From Artemisia argyi (Eukaryota > Streptophyta > Magnoliopsida > Asterales > Asteraceae): a DNA stretch of 64,000 nt. Below the pieces are notes generated by a model. The model did no database searches, was not told where the DNA came from, and saw only the letters and a program-made list of their open reading frames with translations. Where the stretch lies: positions 25,864,065 to 25,928,064 of the forward strand of contig CM060685.1 in NCBI GenBank assembly GCA_030686995.1. Direction: 5' to 3'. Made by a program: the position numbers and the translations under genes. Shown piece after piece: positions 1 to 10,340 of this stretch. The stretch's first letter is position 1. Every line of letters starts with the position of its first letter.

Positions 1-481
1 ACCATTTTGTAATTATTCTGATTTTCAAGGACCAAAATTGCCATCCATCCAAAGTATTTTAAGGGACCATATTTGCCACATTCCAATTACCAAAGGACCA
101 TAAAATTTATTTTTCACCTCAAAATTCCCAGGGACTGATTTTGCCAATTTCCAAACTGCAGGGACCAAATATGTAATTTTTCCAAAATTTTTACCCAAGG
201 ACTAAATTTGATTATTTTTTTACTTTTAAAAGCCTTGGGTTGACTTTTCTTTCAAAACAAATGCTCAGGGACTAGTTTTGTAAATTTTTGAAAGTTGGGG
301 GACTGAAACTGCCAATTGTGTAAACTTTGTTCGTTTTTCATTGTTTTTACTCATTTTGCATCTGAAACGTATAAAATACAATCCCTGGGATATTTTTAGT
401 ATTTTGATGCATTTCTGAGTGTTTTCGAATGTTTTGGTAGTTCAAATACGATAAAAATGATGAGTGTTTGAGCACTCATTA
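1..481 (-). mobile_element. Ty3/gypsy LTR fragment (same family as 54055-57626)
   Basis: Read on the minus strand, this stretch matches the first ~480 bases of the LTR at 54055. Both share a terminal hairpin of the GAGTG-N6-CACTC type, the phrase CCCAGGGATTGT, and a run of blocks of the form 'GGTCCCTGG'. By eye they differ at roughly a fifth of positions, so the two copies are old relatives and not a pair from one insertion. The LTR begins at about 481 and runs out of the window to the left. No coding sequence is present. Confidence 0.75.
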
Positions 482-2581
482 GTAAGCTACATATATTACT
501 AGGCAACATCACACATAAGGCAACCATTGGGCCGGATCGTGACCCCCGCTCCCAAAACACATCATACCGGGCCGGATCGTGACCCCCGTTCCCAAAACAC
601 ATCATACCGGGCCGGATCGTGACCCCCGTTTCCAAAATAATGGGTAAATTAATACCCTCCAATTAGGTCGTATGCACGAGCAACAGGGTAAGCACCCTCT
701 CAATTAGACCACACAGCTATCACACAACATATCATTACCGTTCACATATAGCACAAATACGATAACAATTAAAAGTCCAAGCTCTTTAACACCATACACA
801 TAATCACAGTAATTCAAATCATTTAAGACAAGCATCATTCCCATCCCAAGTTTAAAACAAGGTAAAAATATGGGACTATGAACTCACCTTAAACTCCGCA
901 GCTTCCACAAAAACAACTCACAATCTATATCACACAAAAATAATCCACATTACACAAAGTTAAGCTAAAAGCTACAACCCATGTAATACACATATGATGG
1001 ATGTCTAAGACTCATATGACCCACCATGGATCTCCTAGACACCATACTAACCACCACCATAACCTAACAATCACTAAATCCCTTGCACTCTTAAAATTAG
1101 AAAACGCTGAATTTTTGGGTACATTAGCCCACATAAAATCACGACAAATAAAGCTCAACAAGTCACACCAAAAATTCACCATGGTCTCTCATAAGCATAG
1201 AAGCTAATCCCAGAAGGCCATGGACCAATAACACACACAAATACTCATAAGAAATTCAAACTTGTCAACTACTCAAATTCGGATCTGAACGCACACCAAA
1301 AAGTTTTGATTTTAAATAAATACTTCCACAAGTTTTTATCGCGAATCCTTTTCGTGGTAGTCTAATATAACCTAATACTTAACTATTCCAGAAGGCCTAG
1401 TCAAAATACCACTTTTACAACCACATGACACCCTGAAATTGTTACCCAAAATCTGTCCCGGTTTGACAGCTTTGACACCTTAACAAAGAAAAATCAAAAG
1501 ACCGACTTCCCAACCTTAAAATCGATCGTGGCTGGACTTTTTGGAAAGCTCTTTCATTATACTTCAATTTAGACCTAAAATTCGTAACTTAACTCCTTAC
1601 CATCTGTTAATTACACTCACATCTTTACAGCCATAGTTTTCTGTCCAAACCCTAACACGTAATCTAAAGCGTTTTACACTCAATTCTCTTAACCAATTAC
1701 CATATTATTAACAACTAATGATCCCAACATGTTTTACTCTATTAATTTACAGAAACTTACAAACCCTAGATCCATCATACTTAATATTACATGAATACCA
1801 ATAATTAATCAATTAATTGAACATAGGTTTTAAGGATTTTACCTTGATTCTTGATTTTGGCTTCAAAAACAAAACCCTAACTTTTTCTCCTTCTTTTTCT
1901 CTCTTGGTCGACCATAATTTACAGAAAATAGGGGGTTTGGGTCGTTTGTGGGGTAATATAGGTTGGAGGTTGGGCTTGTTTGGGTTGGGTTAGGATTCCT
2001 TGGGCATAAGAGTCATATTTGAACTCAAATTGGGTTTCCTTTTTCCCCTAAAATCCCTCTAGCCGATTTTTATACATACATATATCCTTTTATATATTTT
2101 TTATTAAATTAATTTATTACACTCAAAACCTCATACTTTTCATATTTTATAAATGCCCGTAACTAATCCTAGCGTCTTACGTGATAAACCTCAGTTTTTA
2201 CGACAACCCGAAAAAATATCATTTCCAAAAATAAAGTTTCCAAAAATAGAATTTCACACTCTTTTTGAAACATAACTCATAAAAACAAACTCCTCGTAAC
2301 TTGCTAACGCTCAAATACTTGAACGAAGACTCGTTACGCAAGAACACAAAAACACCAAAAACTACACAAGTCATTTCTACACCACAAAGGTGATCAAAAT
2401 GAACTTTCTCGAATTACAAACTTTCCAAATCACAATAAAACCACTTACGCAAAGGGATTTAGTGCTAAAACTCACCCATATCACTCATATATCACTTCAA
2501 ACACTTAATACACACCAAACAAACGTCAACCGAGTCAAGACTATCAGTCAAACTGACCTGCTAAAACCATGGTTGTTACAT
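482..2581 (-). mobile_element. Chromovirus-type gypsy LTR fragment
   Basis: The right edge is GGTTGTTACA at 2581, so on the minus strand the LTR begins TGTAACAACC, the usual start of Tekay/Del-type LTRs. The phrase ACTATGAACTCACCTT near 870 has a counterpart (GCTATGACTCACCTTG) in the gypsy LTRs at 30670 and 38586, which suggests a distant relative in the same orientation. The left part is cut off by the LTR at 1-481. No primer site or polypurine tract lies next to 2581, so the sequence beyond that edge is probably flanking DNA. No gene was recognised; the short ORFs here look like chance. Confidence 0.55.
531..637. repeat. 40-bp tandem repeat, about 2.7 copies
   Basis: Units 531-570 and 571-610 plus a partial third unit, each starting GCCGGATCGTGACCCCCG. 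The first two differ at a single position (CGCT/CGTT). The array is GC-rich in an AT-rich LTR. Confidence 0.9.
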
Positions 2582-2632
2582 CATGATCAGAATATCTATC
2601 AAAAACAATAAAAATAATAAGAAAAAGAATAC

Positions 2633-2696
2633 CAAAAACAGTGTTGTTGGGTTCATGGCGACTTGATTCTTAGCAGCATCACCAATGAGCCTCTGG
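2633..2696 (-). pseudogene. Hsc70 gene fragment: end of exon 1 with its splice donor
   Basis: On the minus strand this encodes RLIGDAAKNQVAMNPT followed, after a one-base deletion, by TVF. That is the strongly conserved part of the ATPase domain of cytosolic Hsp70. The match stops at TTTTTG|GTATTC, where plant Hsc70 genes commonly have their first intron, and T-rich intron-like sequence follows to the LTR edge at 2581. Only about 21 codons remain, nothing downstream is present, and the frame is broken, so this is a captured or relict genomic scrap. The upstream side diverges just before the Arg-Leu-Ile. Confidence 0.75.
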
Positions 2697-3067
2697 ATTT
2701 CAGCGTCCATTACTGCATCAAAAAGTGTGATGAGATATAAAAACCCTAATGGAGAAAATATGGAGGCGTACCTTTTTTTGTTAGGTGAATCTTGTTGGTG
2801 TTGTGGTTCTTCATGTGCCTCCAAACGCTATGCAGATCAAATACCAATTCCTACAAAAAAAAAAAAAAAAAAAAAAAAAAAATCGAGCTGGTTAGCATTA
2901 GGGTTTTTAGAAAAAGAATCGTATATTTTTTGGGAGGTGGCGTTTTTTTATGAATGAATAAAAGGTTGGATATTAACTAAAAGATTGTAAACCTATAATT
3001 AAGGAATAAATATGGTGGATAATTGGTTGGAGATTTATAAATTTTGACTTGTAAAATATAATTCAAA
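2697..3067. other. Unassigned sequence with poly(A) tract
   Basis: No gene recognised. A run of about 29 A near 2855-2882 could be the tail of a retroposed sequence, but I could not identify a LINE or SINE body to its left. Confidence 0.4.
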
Positions 3068-3140
3068 AATTAACTTGCTCTAGTGGTAAGGATTCTTATT
3101 AATGTTTCAACAAATCCTAGGTTCGAATCCTACACATTTA
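3068..3140 (+). mobile_element. tRNA-derived SINE head (A and B boxes)
   Basis: TAGTGGTAAGGATTC (A-box-like) is followed about 30 bases later by GGTTCGAATCCTA, a near-perfect RNA polymerase III B box. Box order and spacing are as in tRNA-derived SINEs. No cloverleaf forms around them, so this is not an intact tRNA gene. The 3' body may extend to about 3300, where the (TA)n tract starts. Confidence 0.6.
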
Positions 3141-3310
3141 ATTTTTAAACTAAATATACACTAATTCAATAAACCGAATTTTAAATAAAAAATTTACACT
3201 AACTTGACATAATAAAATTGCTTACATGGCATGAATGTGATGACATGGCTGATAATGGATTACTTGCATTGACTGGGCAATGAGGTGGCATATTCTTTAA
3301 ATGCCTCCTG

Positions 3311-3311
<1 letters not shown>

Positions 3312-3397
<86 letters not shown>
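3312..3397. repeat. (TA)n microsatellite
   Basis: Uninterrupted TA dinucleotides. Forms the left flank of the inverted-repeat element at 3398. Confidence 0.95.
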
Positions 3398-3401
<4 letters not shown>

Positions 3402-3808
3402 GACTTTCTTGCGAGAACCATTTTATCTGCGAGAACTGAGAGAACCACCAAAAAAATACATGCACGCCTTCAATAATTGTATTTTTGCACATATGTTCTA
3501 AAAACAACATATGTGTTTAAAAAAACATAGTTGTTCTAAATAATTTGATAAGAAATTGGAAATACAACATTTTACTTTGAAGGTGTGTATGTATGTTCTT
3601 ATAAGGCGTGCAACGACAATATTTCGGCCTTGTGTGATGTTTCTGTGAAAACAGAAGATGAGTTCATGATGATATTGAAAAACATAGGTGGATACTTACG
3701 ATTACTGATGATTTGCATGTATTTTTATTTTATTTTAAAAGGCGTGCATGTATATTTTTTGTGGTTCTCTCAGTTCTCGCAGATAAAATGGTTCTCGTAA
3801 GAAAGTCC

Positions 3809-3811
<3 letters not shown>
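3398..3811. mobile_element. Inverted-repeat MITE flanked by (TA)n
   Basis: The first ~75 bases (GACTTTCTTGCGAGAACC... to ...ACATGCACGCC) reappear as reverse complement at the other end, with few mismatches. The centre is unrelated and AT-rich. Both ends abut (TA)n tracts of similar length, so the target duplication, if TA, is hidden inside them. No transposase. The length (~414 bp) and long TIRs fit a non-autonomous DNA element. Confidence 0.8.

Positions 3812-3900
<89 letters not shown>
3812..3900. repeat. (TA)n microsatellite
   Basis: Right flank of the MITE at 3398-3811; uninterrupted TA dinucleotides. Confidence 0.95.
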
Positions 3901-3904
<4 letters not shown>

Positions 3905-4039
3905 TTAATTATATAGATTTTTGGGAAGAAAAAAACTATCTCAAGCATAAAAAGTGTTTTTTAGATTAGGATAAAATTGTAATGGTCTTTTTATATATAT
4001 AAATAATATAAATATATATATAAAAAAAAATCATATATT

Positions 4040-4233
4040 TATATAAATTCGATTTTCGGTTCAGATAGCCAAAACCATATCAAAACCGAAAAACCGAATT
4101 TTTTAGTCTAGTTCAGTTCGGTTCGGTTTTAACAAATTCGATTCGGTTATAAGTTCAATTCGATGTTTTTCAATTCGGTTCGGTTTGGTTTTCGATTTAT
4201 TCGGTTTATTACTCGAACCATGAACACCCCTAG
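4040..4233. mobile_element. hAT-like element terminus with CGGTT repeats
   Basis: Dense TTCGGTT/AACCGAA motifs end in CGAACCATGAACACCCCTAG. On the minus strand this reads CTAGGGGTGTTCATGGTTCG, a typical plant hAT MITE terminus with subterminal repeats. The matching opposite TIR was not found, so it is a one-ended or truncated copy. Confidence 0.55.
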
Positions 4234-4775
4234 TCTTGATGTTTGGGTATATTGATTACGGAGATGGGTACATTGAGGCTCTCGCTATCCGTCCAACAAC
4301 ATGAGAAAAGAGAACTCGTTTCTGTAGTACCAGCCACCAAAGCCCATCCCACATTTCTGCGGATAATCCATGGGTGTTGGACCCAAGATACAATTTATGA
4401 CCAGAAGTTGTGGCAATCTTTACACGGAAAATTAATCATGTGGAAAATTTCATATTTGACTTATTTAAGCTAATTGGAATTTACGGCATAGAAAAATATT
4501 TATTTTTTAAAGAAAGATGATATTCTCTTAAACTCAGCCTTACTCAATTCCTGCATCCTCATAAATACTAGAATGTTTTAGCAGGAGTAAATTGCAAAAA
4601 TCATCCCTGTGGTTTTCTCATATTGCAAAAAACGTCCTTGTGGTTGGCTAATTGCAGGCGGCCTCCTTGTGGAGGAAAGTTTTCATCATTTTGGTCCCTG
4701 ATTTTAACTGGCGTTAAATGAATTCCGTTAGAAGTTACACGTTTAGCCCTTTTGGTACATGACAATTGCAGCGTC
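4234..4775. other. Unassigned intergenic sequence
   Basis: A 76-codon ORF at 4243-4473 shows no recognised domain. The part from about 4580 to 4760 holds the phrase family 'AAATTGCAAAAATCATCCCTG', which is repetitive intergenic DNA. No gene supported. Confidence 0.4.
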
Positions 4776-5381
4776 CATACTTTTTTCCGTCCGTTTTTAC
4801 GTTTTCATATGTTTTTACGCATTTTTGTCCATTTTCGTGTGATTTCGTCCGTTTTTTAAGTTTTCGTCCGTTTGTTTACGATTTACTTCTTTTTTTACGT
4901 CTTCGTCTGTATTTTGACGATTTCGTCCATTTCCTGATGTTTTCATCCGTTGTTTTCGTGTGTTTTTTTACGTTTTCGTCTGTTTTTTTACGTTTTCATC
5001 TATTATTTTACGTTTTAGTCCAGTTTCTTACGTGTTCGTCCGTTTTTTTACGTTTTCGTCCATTTTCTTATGATTAAGCGTGTTTTCTTACTTATTATTT
5101 TACGTTTTACTCCGTTTTTTTACGTTTTCGTCAACTTATTTTACATTTTCGCCCGTTTTTTAAAGTTTAAGTCCATTTTCGTCTTTTTTTTTTACATTTT
5201 CATCTGTTTTTTAGGTTTTCGTCCATTTTCATTTGATTTTTTATGTTTTCATCCATTTTTTTATGTTTTCATCTTATTTTTATGGATGAAAGTGTAAGAA
5301 AATGTAAAAAAAAAAAAAACAGATGAAAACATAAAAAACATACGAAAACATAAGAAAACACACTCAAACATAAAAAAAAGG

Positions 5382-6502
5382 GGTTTAGCAAATTAAAAAG
5401 GAGAAGTGTCTGGGAAGTTCCTGTAGATAGTAATAGTAGTATGTGTTGGAAGAATATTTTGGATCTAAGAGAAAAAGTGAGAGATCATGTATTGTACAAG
5501 ATTGGCAATGGGGAGAAAACCTTTGCTTGGCATGATTACTTGTGTCATTTGGGTCCTTTGAATAAGATCATATCTGTTAGAGAAATATATGAAGCCAGGT
5601 TTAAGAATGAAAGTAAAGTGTCTGAACTGATGCACAACAATTCATGGGTCTGGCCAATGGAATGGAGTACTAAGTTTCCTGTTTTGATGACTATTCTAGT
5701 TCCAGTGGTAAATGATGAAAGTGATGACAAGGCTGTGTGGGTTACTAATAATGGGAAAGAAGTTAAATTTGAAATTAGGAGTGTTTGGAAGGACTTCTGT
5801 TGTAATGAACCTAAGGTGAACTGGAATGATGTGGTATGGTTTAGCAAATGTATTCCAAGACATGCATTTGTGGTGTGGAGGGCTATTCAGGGAAGATTAT
5901 TGACACAAGATAGAGTTGTTACTTGGAGAACTAATGAAGTCTTCAAATGTGCCCTCTGCAATGAGTGTTCAGACACCCATAATCATCTATTCTTTACTTG
6001 TAAGTTCTCTAAAGCAATATGGAAGGATTTACTGCTAATGATCAACAGAGACTTATCTTATATTTAGGACCAAATTGTGGTGGAGCTATCTATAATGCCT
6101 AACAATAGCAGCATATGGAGTATTGTGAGAAGGTTGGTCTGTAGTGCAACTGTATACTTTGTGTGGCAAGATCGAAATAACAGAATGTTCAAAAATGTTA
6201 AAAGGGATGGACATGTGCTTCTGCATGCAATAAAGGAGATTGTTAGATTGAAGATGTTGGGCTTTTGGTTAAAGATACTTAGAATGTGAAAGATGTTGAA
6301 AACAGATGGAATGTAAAGTTACAAAGAGTGAAGAATTAGTAGTGCATAGAATAATTCTGTATAAAAGTCTTTGAATGCTTTTAGTTTAGCAAAGCTTTGT
6401 GTTATGCAAGCCAACTCATAGCCTTGGAAATTGCTTGGGTCTGTCCAATGCAATATTCTTTTGTAAGCTTGTACTCAATTTTTGTGATATACATACATTC
6501 TC

Positions 6503-6546
<44 letters not shown>
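5382..6546 (+). mobile_element. 5'-truncated LINE (L1-type) with poly(A) tail
   Basis: The insert interrupts the right arm of the foldback array. It contains the C-terminal part of a LINE reverse transcriptase ORF, a ~220-base 3' UTR and a tail of ~48 A. Directly before it and after the tail is the same A8GG string (about 5372-5381 and 6547-6556), which can serve as the target-site duplication, although the poly(A) makes its length ambiguous. Endonuclease and RT catalytic domains are absent, as expected for a copy truncated during target-primed reverse transcription. Confidence 0.85.
5396..6289 (+). pseudogene. LINE reverse transcriptase C-terminus (zf-RVT region)
   Basis: The frame is open from the truncation point. 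It shows the conserved C-terminal region of plant LINE polyproteins: a KIGNGEKTFAWHD stretch, a WFSKCIPRHAFVVWRA motif, then a zinc-binding CALC...HLFFTC cluster, the hallmark of the zf-RVT domain. A single in-frame TAG at 6065-6067 separates this from the final ~70 codons (SSIWSIVRRLV...YFVWQDRNNRMF), which belong to the same frame and family. The catalytic RT domain lies upstream in full-length elements and is missing. It is non-functional because of truncation and the nonsense codon. Confidence 0.85.
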
Positions 6547-6556
<10 letters not shown>

Positions 6557-6943
6557 AAAAAACGTAAAAAGACAGACAAAAACGTAAAAAATAAACGAAA
6601 AAAATGTAAGAAAACAGACAAAAATGTAAAAAAAAAACGAACGAAAATGGATGAAATTGTAAAAAAAAAAAAGAAGAAGACAAAAACGTAAGAAACGGGA
6701 CTAAAACGTAAAATAACATATGAAAACGTAAAAAAAAAAAAAACAAAAAAAGAAAAAATTAACAAACAAACAAAAACGTTAAAATACGAAGCAAAAAGTA
6801 AAGAAACGGACGTAAACGTAAAAAAAGGATGAAATCGTAAAAAAACGGATGAAAACGTAAAAATCAGACGAAAACGTAAAAAAACGGACGAAAATGAAAA
6901 AATACGGACGAAAACATAAAGAAACGGACAAATCTTAGGAACA

Positions 6944-8137
6944 TACAAAATCAAACAAGTTAAGCAATCAGAATCATTAATAATCTATCAAAGCCTCGCT
7001 ACTGTCACACCACCACCGACAGCCACCACAGCCACAACCGAACCTCACCATTCCCGGAAACATCCCCTCTAAAAGATCGAATATTCAAAAGTAAGATCAT
7101 TTTTCAGATCTAGAGCCCCTCTCCAAGATCCGATATTTAAAAGTAAGATCATATATTTTGTAGAGAAAGATTGTTGTGATGCCTAAAATCCGGTTTACCG
7201 GGATGTGTCGTTTTTTTGGAAAACGGTGGTTGGACATAAATGGGTGACGGAAATAAACAGGTGAGAAAAAGAAATGAGATGAGGATATCGTGATTTATAA
7301 ATTATAATAGACAAGCAAATAATGAAAAGGGAAAGATTTTTAGTGAGATAGTGAAATGAAAAAATAAAGATTTCTAGTGAGAGAGTGAAATGAGTTTTGT
7401 AGGAGATGTGTTTTGAATTGTGTGCGAGAGATACACGTTAGTGTGTGTAAGAGAAATAATACATCATTCAAGTTTTTATATTTTCAATAAAGTTAAAATG
7501 CTGTTTTAAATTCAGTTAAGTTTGACTAATTTTTACTAGGTTTAGACAGGGCTACTGTTGACCACACATTTTCCTAGTTTTTCGCCACACCTTTTTATTT
7601 GTTTTTTATTTATTTTTTTTATTTTTTTTTATTTTTATAATTTTGTTTATATCAAAAATCTATAAACCTGAAAGTGCGGAACAGAAAATGTAAAGTTTAA
7701 TATGTCAAACGCTTAAAACTATCAGAAATACGAAACAAAAACTAACAAAAAACGGGGTTATACAGGAAAAAAATAAAGGACAAAGAGGAGACAAGAGGCC
7801 TGCCACCCTTGTCCCCCGTATGTATAATAGATCCCTTAGATAGTGGAAATGGTGTTGGAATAGCAAGACCCTTTCATCAATTTAAATAAATTTTAGTTGA
7901 TAGAGTTGATATTTAATTGGTTAAAGTATAATTAGTGAAAAAATTTTAAACTGCTTGCAAACTAAAAGTGGGCTTACAATTTTGAAAAGAGATTTTACAA
8001 TTTTGTTGAACTTTTATTTGTATATAAATAATCGTTAATGAAAGATATACTAGAGTTAATAACAAATTTTGTCCATGTATCTTACATACATTCGCACATT
8101 TCGTTCATGTTTTAACTTCTTGCAAGATTTGTCTTTG
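6944..8137. other. Intergenic sequence, nothing recognised
   Basis: AT-rich sequence with T-runs near 7590-7650. Short duplicated phrases such as GATTTTTAGTGAGATAGTG occur at 7340-7390. No ORF, TIR or promoter that I can support. Confidence 0.4.
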
Positions 8138-8611
8138 TGGTTGCTAGGGACGAAGCCAGAAAGAAATATGACCGGGTGCACAAATTTTTTTGAACCGTAA
8201 TATAATAGAGTTAAAACGTGAATTAAAACGAAGATTTCATTAAAACGATAAATAAATGAACATATTACCTTCTAATTAGTGATTCTACGATCTCCCTTAG
8301 CAAAATAACACTTACATGCACACTCATTTTTTATATTAATAAGTTCTTTTTTCTCTATAGCACACAAGTTTAAGCGCCGTTAAAATAATCATCACCCATC
8401 CGATTTCGCAAATCAGTTTTAATGAGCTTCATTTAAAAAAAAAAACATCTTTCAACCGTAGCGGTAGCAACAGGCAAGACTAAAGCCAACTTCAATTAAG
8501 CACTACTTTTCATATATATTGTAACTACGACAACAATAAAAATGCCCCATGGCAACACAATTGGGGTGCTATTCATATTCTAATATATTGTTGACTATCA
8601 CTTAAATTTAT

Positions 8612-9405
8612 TGTTAAGAATCGTTTAAGCTTAGACTTGTTAGGTCTTTATCTAGGAATAACAATAACAACAAGAACATGCACAGCGGAATATATAAACA
8701 TTATTGTTATTGCTATAAGGCTTCGCCATCATCTCTACTCTATTACAATCTCCAATACAGCCCCAATACTACTTTGATCAATGGTAGTACATGTTGGTTA
8801 TGTTTGGCAACAACTTTTTTGAAGCGTTTAAGAGCAATAAGCGATAAGCGACAAGCGGTAAGCATTATCTTGCTTGTTTGGTAACACCTCAACAAGTGTC
8901 TGAAACATGATTAACCGCTCCAATCTTAAATGCTTCCTGGAGAAGCAGCAAGCGACAAGCGACAAGCGGTAAACATTTACTTGTTTAACACTTTTTCTAC
9001 GTTACCAAACACGTTTTTACTGCTACTGCTTACTGCAACTACTTACTGCTTACTGCTACTTACTGCTACTGCTACTGCTACGTGTCGCCAAACATAGCCG
9101 TTATCTACACTATAACAAGAAATCAAAGATCCTTGAGGCTAAACAAAACTACCCTAGACGTTTTCCCATAAAACGTCTCTACACACACGCTTTACTGGTT
9201 TTCTACATTGTGACACACATTAAAACCAATTCCCTGTATTCTCTTTATATAATAGAGAACTAGGGTTACAAAATACTACAAATGACTAATAAGTAAAATC
9301 TTCTTTAGCAAGCAAGTCCCTTGTCTTTTGCATTCTTCACTTTGTCATCATAAGTCCTTCATCTTTCATATTTTGTCAATATCAACTCAAGTATAATTCC
9401 TAACA
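8612..9405 (-). repeat. 3' LTR of the 8612-16894 copia (with MITE inside)
   Basis: Near-identical to 16419-16894 except for an extra 307 bases around 8796-9099 (304-bp MITE plus duplicated GTT) and small differences. It is followed by AAGATTGTTAG on the minus strand, preceded by the purine tract TAGGGGAAGAT (9406-9416). Confidence 0.9.
8796..9099. mobile_element. MITE inserted in the copia LTR
   Basis: The other LTR reads ATGTTATCTAC here with no gap. The insert ends are GGTTATGTTTGGCAAC and, reversed, GGCTATGTTTGGCGAC. The 3-bp repeat GTT (8793-8795 and 9100-9102) is the target duplication. The TIR style and 3-bp duplication resemble Tourist/PIF-Harbinger MITEs, although GTT is not the usual TWA. 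The centre holds repeats of GCGACAAGCGGTAAGC on one side and TACTGCTACTGCTTACTGC on the other. Confidence 0.85.
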
Positions 9406-9744
9406 ATCTTCCCCTAGTTGATATGACAAAACCAATTAATCAAGAACTTCCCCTGAAGCTAGTATATATGAAAGATAAATGAACTTTCCCTTAAATCATG
9501 CATATCATCAAGCATCTTCAAGCTGTAATCTTCAAAGTATTCTTCTTTCCCTTTTTGTCATCATCAAATAGGGGACAAATGTAAGCAACCTTGATCTTTA
9601 CAACCACAAATCGATATTAGATGTCCAGTTCATCTTTCCAATGTTTCAAAGTCGCCGTCATTAAGTTTTCCGCATCTAAAAATGTACTTGAAACAATAGA
9701 AATCCAAACCATCGCTAGTAATAACAACTAGCAGTAGCAAAAAC

Positions 9745-10005
9745 TGTTGGGAACATACTTATTGTCAAGAGATTGCGGTCTCCCTATACATTGGTTTGGG
9801 TATATGTTCGAAGTTATATTTAAGACATGAGTTTGGATTGTTCTACTTCATCATCAAGTTGGTAATACTTAGTTTTTTTCATCAGTAATCATTACATGGA
9901 GCCTACAAAATTGAAGATTCAACAAATGGTTAACATATGGGTTTCAGGGGAAGCTTATTGTTAAAATGATTAACCATTTATATGCTACATCGAAATGAAG
10001 GTTTT
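9745..10005. other. Unassigned segment beginning with copia LTR-like terminus
   Basis: Starts TGTTGGGAACATACTT, exactly the reverse complement of 10325-10340. It continues with the 29-base sequence that returns inverted at 14281-14309. Nothing coding. It looks like part of the breakpoint that brought the truncated SIRE-like element into this place. Confidence 0.5.
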
Positions 10006-10340
10006 TGTTAGGTGCCCATATTGATGTTACACAAGTAAGAATGAGGTAGATATAAGGATTGGTTGATTATAAGATTTATGAAAAGTAAAAGTGCAAGAGT
10101 TTTATTAGAATATCAAAATAACCAACAAAGTTTAAGGTTACATAAGCCTTCTATTTATAGGAGAGAAGCTAGGGCAACATTCCCTAGTCCCTTTCATGCT
10201 ACCAACGTGGGCTTTGTAAGCCTTATGGGCTTTTACTTGTTACCCATTAACTTAAACATAAACATAAATATTACTAAAGCAACCTATTACAAAATGTAAT
10301 GATCGAGACTTTGACTAAATACAAAAGTATGTTCCCAACA
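10006..10340 (-). repeat. 3' LTR of SIRE-like copy 1
   Basis: TGTTAGGTGCCC... to ...GTTCCCAACA. It aligns along its length with the LTR at 46368-46713: shared ACACAAGTA, GCAACATTCCCT, CAACGTGGGCTTT-like and AGCAACCTATTACAAAA phrases. Confidence 0.85.

Larger units (their letters stand above)
4776..6943. repeat. Foldback element: minisatellite in opposite orientations
   Basis: From 4776 to about 5280 the + strand carries ~30 degenerate copies of a short unit close to TTTTACGTTTTCGTCCG. From about 5281 to 5381, and again from about 6557 to 6943, the same unit appears as its reverse complement (CGGACGAAAACGTAAAA). Without the LINE at 5382, the arms would be ~505 and ~490 bases, meeting near 5281. 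This is the architecture of foldback elements, whose inverted arms are built of short tandem repeats. No coding capacity; the T-rich or A-rich ORFs here are artefacts of composition. Confidence 0.75.

Noticed and set aside
3068..3140. A genuine tRNA gene
   Set aside because: A and B boxes are present but acceptor, D and anticodon stems cannot be drawn; SINE is the better call.
3199..3916. ORFs made of alternating Tyr-Ile across (TA)n tracts (also at 19574, 20294, 33617, 42278-42577)
   Set aside because: Pure translation of TA dinucleotides; no gene context.
4766..5297. Phe/Arg/Val-rich ORFs in the minisatellite and their counterparts at 6475-6954
   Set aside because: They arise because the degenerate TTTTACGTTTTCGTCCG unit lacks stops in some frames. 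The same happens in several frames and on both strands.
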